The notes beneath the pieces are model-generated. The model was not told where the DNA came from and searched no databases. It saw only the letters and a list, made by a program, of their open reading frames with translations. Positions 62,228 through 64,000 of a stretch of 64,000 nucleotides of DNA are shown here, piece by piece. Position 1 is the stretch's first letter; every line of letters starts with the position of its first letter. Source of the stretch: Manduca sexta (Eukaryota; Arthropoda; Insecta; Lepidoptera; Sphingidae); the NCBI RefSeq assembly GCF_014839805.1, contig NC_051141.1, positions 10,486,777 to 10,550,776 of the forward strand, read 5' to 3'. The position numbers were made by a program, and so were the translations under genes.

Positions 62228-62372
62228 ATTTTCATTTGCTATTTACAGCAGTTTCCATGCCTTCCGAAATGTCATTCACACAAAAATGGTTTACCACTTA
62301 GATTATTAAATTAAGAAAATGTAAAAAATTTCGAAAGGAATGGAAACCGCTGTAAGTAACAAACAAAAATCG
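62228..62372. repeat. Imperfect foldback, ~43-bp arms
   Basis: TTTACAGCAGTTTCCATGCC TTCCGAAAT on the left pairs with the reverse complement of ATTTCGAAAGGAATGGAAAC CGCTGTAA on the right, with a loop of about 60 nt. It lies downstream of the THAP exons, on the 3' side of that gene. Confidence 0.65.
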
Positions 62373-62534
62373 GCTGGAATTTCGTCTAGGAGAATTCCAG
62401 TACGCCTTCTGTTCTTTTCTGACTTTCTTAGGGATTAAAAGATACCCAAGAGGTGTGATTTGACAGAAGCTACTAAAATGGGACATTAAAATTAAAACAC
62501 AGCGGTATCATTCATGTCACATATGTTTGATAAC

Positions 62535-63865
62535 TTATTTCAATGTTAATAAAACTTTGTCGAAATGCTTAAAGCAAACACGGTGCTGTTTTTTCCAATG
62601 CCAATTGGTACGAGCTATGGCAACGATCCATTTTTGCCTCATAGCATCATCTGTGAGGAATCTGCAATGAAACACATTGTATGAAACACACTATGAAAAT
62701 CAGATAGTTTTCTCGACCCCAGCCTTCGCGCATGATTTCCAAGTGGTTTTTACCACTACACCACCGTATATCGTCGTTGTAGGTGGAAAACTAAATAACT
62801 CAAAATTTCTAGTTTCGAGATAAACGCGATTAACTGTTTTTTTTTTCGTTATTTTTAAGCATTACTAAAAAACTATAAATAATTTTAATGTCGGTATTTT
62901 TATATATCTTGGGTATTATTATCTATTATATTATGCATTAACAAAAAAAAACTCTGACCTGAAGAATAAAAATATAAAAAAATTAAAACTTCTTATTTAA
63001 TTCTGCCACGACAATGTTTTGTAAGTTTGGTGAAATAAACTAAATGACTCGTATAGTTATTTAGTTTTGCCACACTAGAAACCATATGGTAAAGTAATTA
63101 TAAGGTTAAATAATTACAATTATAGAGTTTATTAAAGTTTATTAAATACCATTAGGATTTTCAATGTCTAAATTAAACAAATCAAGTTGTTTAGTTCTTC
63201 TACACACTTAATTAATTTTGTTTACAAACAATAGACTCGAGGAAGAATTAAACAACTCATCTTATTTAATTTCTTTACTATTGAACAGATTATAAGTCGC
63301 AGTTTATTGATTTTATTATTTAATTATTTACTTTTTCTACAACAAAATATATATTATTTGAATATATTTATTTCTCCACTTTTAACATAAAAAAGCTATA
63401 ATTTCGAAACGGGATAAGATTATGAAATGCTTGTTAGGCCAAAATATGCGCCATGTTTTGGGCAACACAAAAGTGCTGAATGTCCAAAATGGCCAAAATC
63501 CGAGTTGTTTAGTTCTCCACCTACAACGACGATATTGTAAGTAAAACGCAATTGATGCAAAATAGTAAAGTACAATATACTAACATCTATGTTATCGATA
63601 GAATATGCAGCACAACACTATTGAACACAACTACGTAAATTGGTAAAAATTAAAAATACTTAATAATGACTGTATCGAATGGCCAACAGCAGATTATAAT
63701 ATGACTACAGCATAATAAAGTATAATTAATAACACTTTTTGCACTTATGTACAGGGTTTAAGCAAATATATTAGGTTTTTTGTTTACTCACCGATTGAAG
63801 CTGATTTCAGTTTCATTTTCTTTACGAGAAGAATGAGATTTACACTCCACGATAACGCAGGCCAT
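62535..63865 (-). CDS. THAP-domain zinc-finger protein, first two exons (gene 3' end uncertain)
   Basis: Exon 1 is 63865-63792 (donor GTGAGT) and exon 2 starts at 62661 (acceptor TTTCATTGCAG), joining an Arg codon. Together they encode MACVIVECKSHSSRKENETE, then ISFNRFLTDDAMRQKWIVAI and ARTNWHWKKQHRVCFKHFDK. Zinc ligands are C3, C8, C54 and H57, spaced C-x4-C-x45-C-x2-H as in THAP C2CH fingers, with the invariant Trp at 36 and Phe after the His; the usual FP has become FL. THAP domains bind DNA in transcription factors and P-element transposases. The open frame stops at 62535, giving 66 aa; either this is a THAP-only product or a donor near 62557 leads to exons I could not find. The AVPTIF box is not seen. 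Confidence 0.68.
62768..63534. mobile_element. TIR element within the THAP gene intron
   Basis: The ends ATATCGTCGTTGTAGGTGGA and the reverse complement match, continuing AAACTAAATAACTC on the left and GAACTAAACAACTC on the right. The interior repeats the GTTGTTTAGTTC motif several times (for example near 63053, 63186 and 63249) in both orientations. It is 767 bp and has no coding capacity. It makes up about two thirds of the THAP intron. Confidence 0.72.
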
Positions 63866-64000
63866 TGCTTGGTCGTAGGGCTATATTTTACATAAACAGT
63901 ACTGTGTATTTATTAAATTAAGGTTATAGCTTAAGGTCCATTTTTCATACATTTTGTTTCACCTTTAATCTGGGTAACTAAACAAGTATTGACAAGTAAA
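63866..64000 (-). promoter_or_regulatory. Presumed 5' flank of the THAP gene
   Basis: Position only: the sequence lies directly upstream of the THAP start codon. No TATA box or initiator is clear. Confidence 0.25.

Noticed and set aside
1..64000. CRISPR arrays, rRNA, bacterial operons or integrated virus genes
   Set aside because: None seen; direct repeats found are microsatellites, transposon arrays or Helitron units, and gene structure is eukaryotic.

Overview
This window is strongly AT-rich eukaryotic nuclear DNA, almost certainly from a moth or butterfly (Lepidoptera). The evidence is GT-AG spliced genes separated by long AT-rich introns, a Tweedle cuticle gene, two tRNA-derived SINE families of lepidopteran type, non-autonomous Helitrons with the usual lepidopteran hairpin and CTAG ends, a Dong/R4-like LINE fragment and several MITEs. 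I see no rRNA, tRNA, CRISPR or prokaryotic operon structure. The species cannot be named from the sequence alone.

Genes, left to right. (1) 68-1081 (-): first coding exon of a ZER1/ZYG11-family Cullin-2 substrate receptor; the rest lies beyond the left edge. (2) 7399-24019 (-): a complete eight-exon gene for a 670-residue secreted leucine-rich-repeat protein. All splice phases join, and intron 1 (about 10.2 kb) needs a GC-AG donor. (3) 42487-52206 (+): a Tweedle (DUF243) cuticular protein with a 15-nt coding first exon, an 8.3-kb intron and one large Ser/Gly-rich exon. (4) 58064-59317 (+): an intronless trypsin-fold pseudoprotease with the catalytic His and Ser replaced and a 210-residue basic, Thr-rich tail. 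(5) 62535-63865 (-): the first two exons of a THAP zinc-finger protein, pieced together from short exons; a TIR element sits in its intron.

Mobile DNA fills much of the rest: a Dong/R4-like fragment (2692-3461); MITEs at 5222-5626 and 12212-12664 (the latter 24 bp from a splice donor); Helitrons at 14151-15157, 31353-31965 and 38157-39025; a 158-bp perfect inverted repeat at 16599-16937; SINEs at 4376, 18074 (with a 13-bp target duplication), 19100, 26763, 35150, 36545 and 48490; a hAT element at 55971-57558 with an 8-bp target duplication and a transposase C-terminal relic; a second hAT-like TIR element at 60856-61541; and inverted-repeat elements at 53481-54050, 62228-62372 and 62768-63534.

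The genes do not form a pathway; this is an ordinary euchromatic stretch. I found no convincing new multi-gene system. The most notable items are the pseudoprotease with its basic tail, the uncharacterised LRR protein with a GC-AG intron, the perfect palindrome, the split THAP gene and the hAT element with (CAAGAC)n subterminal arrays.
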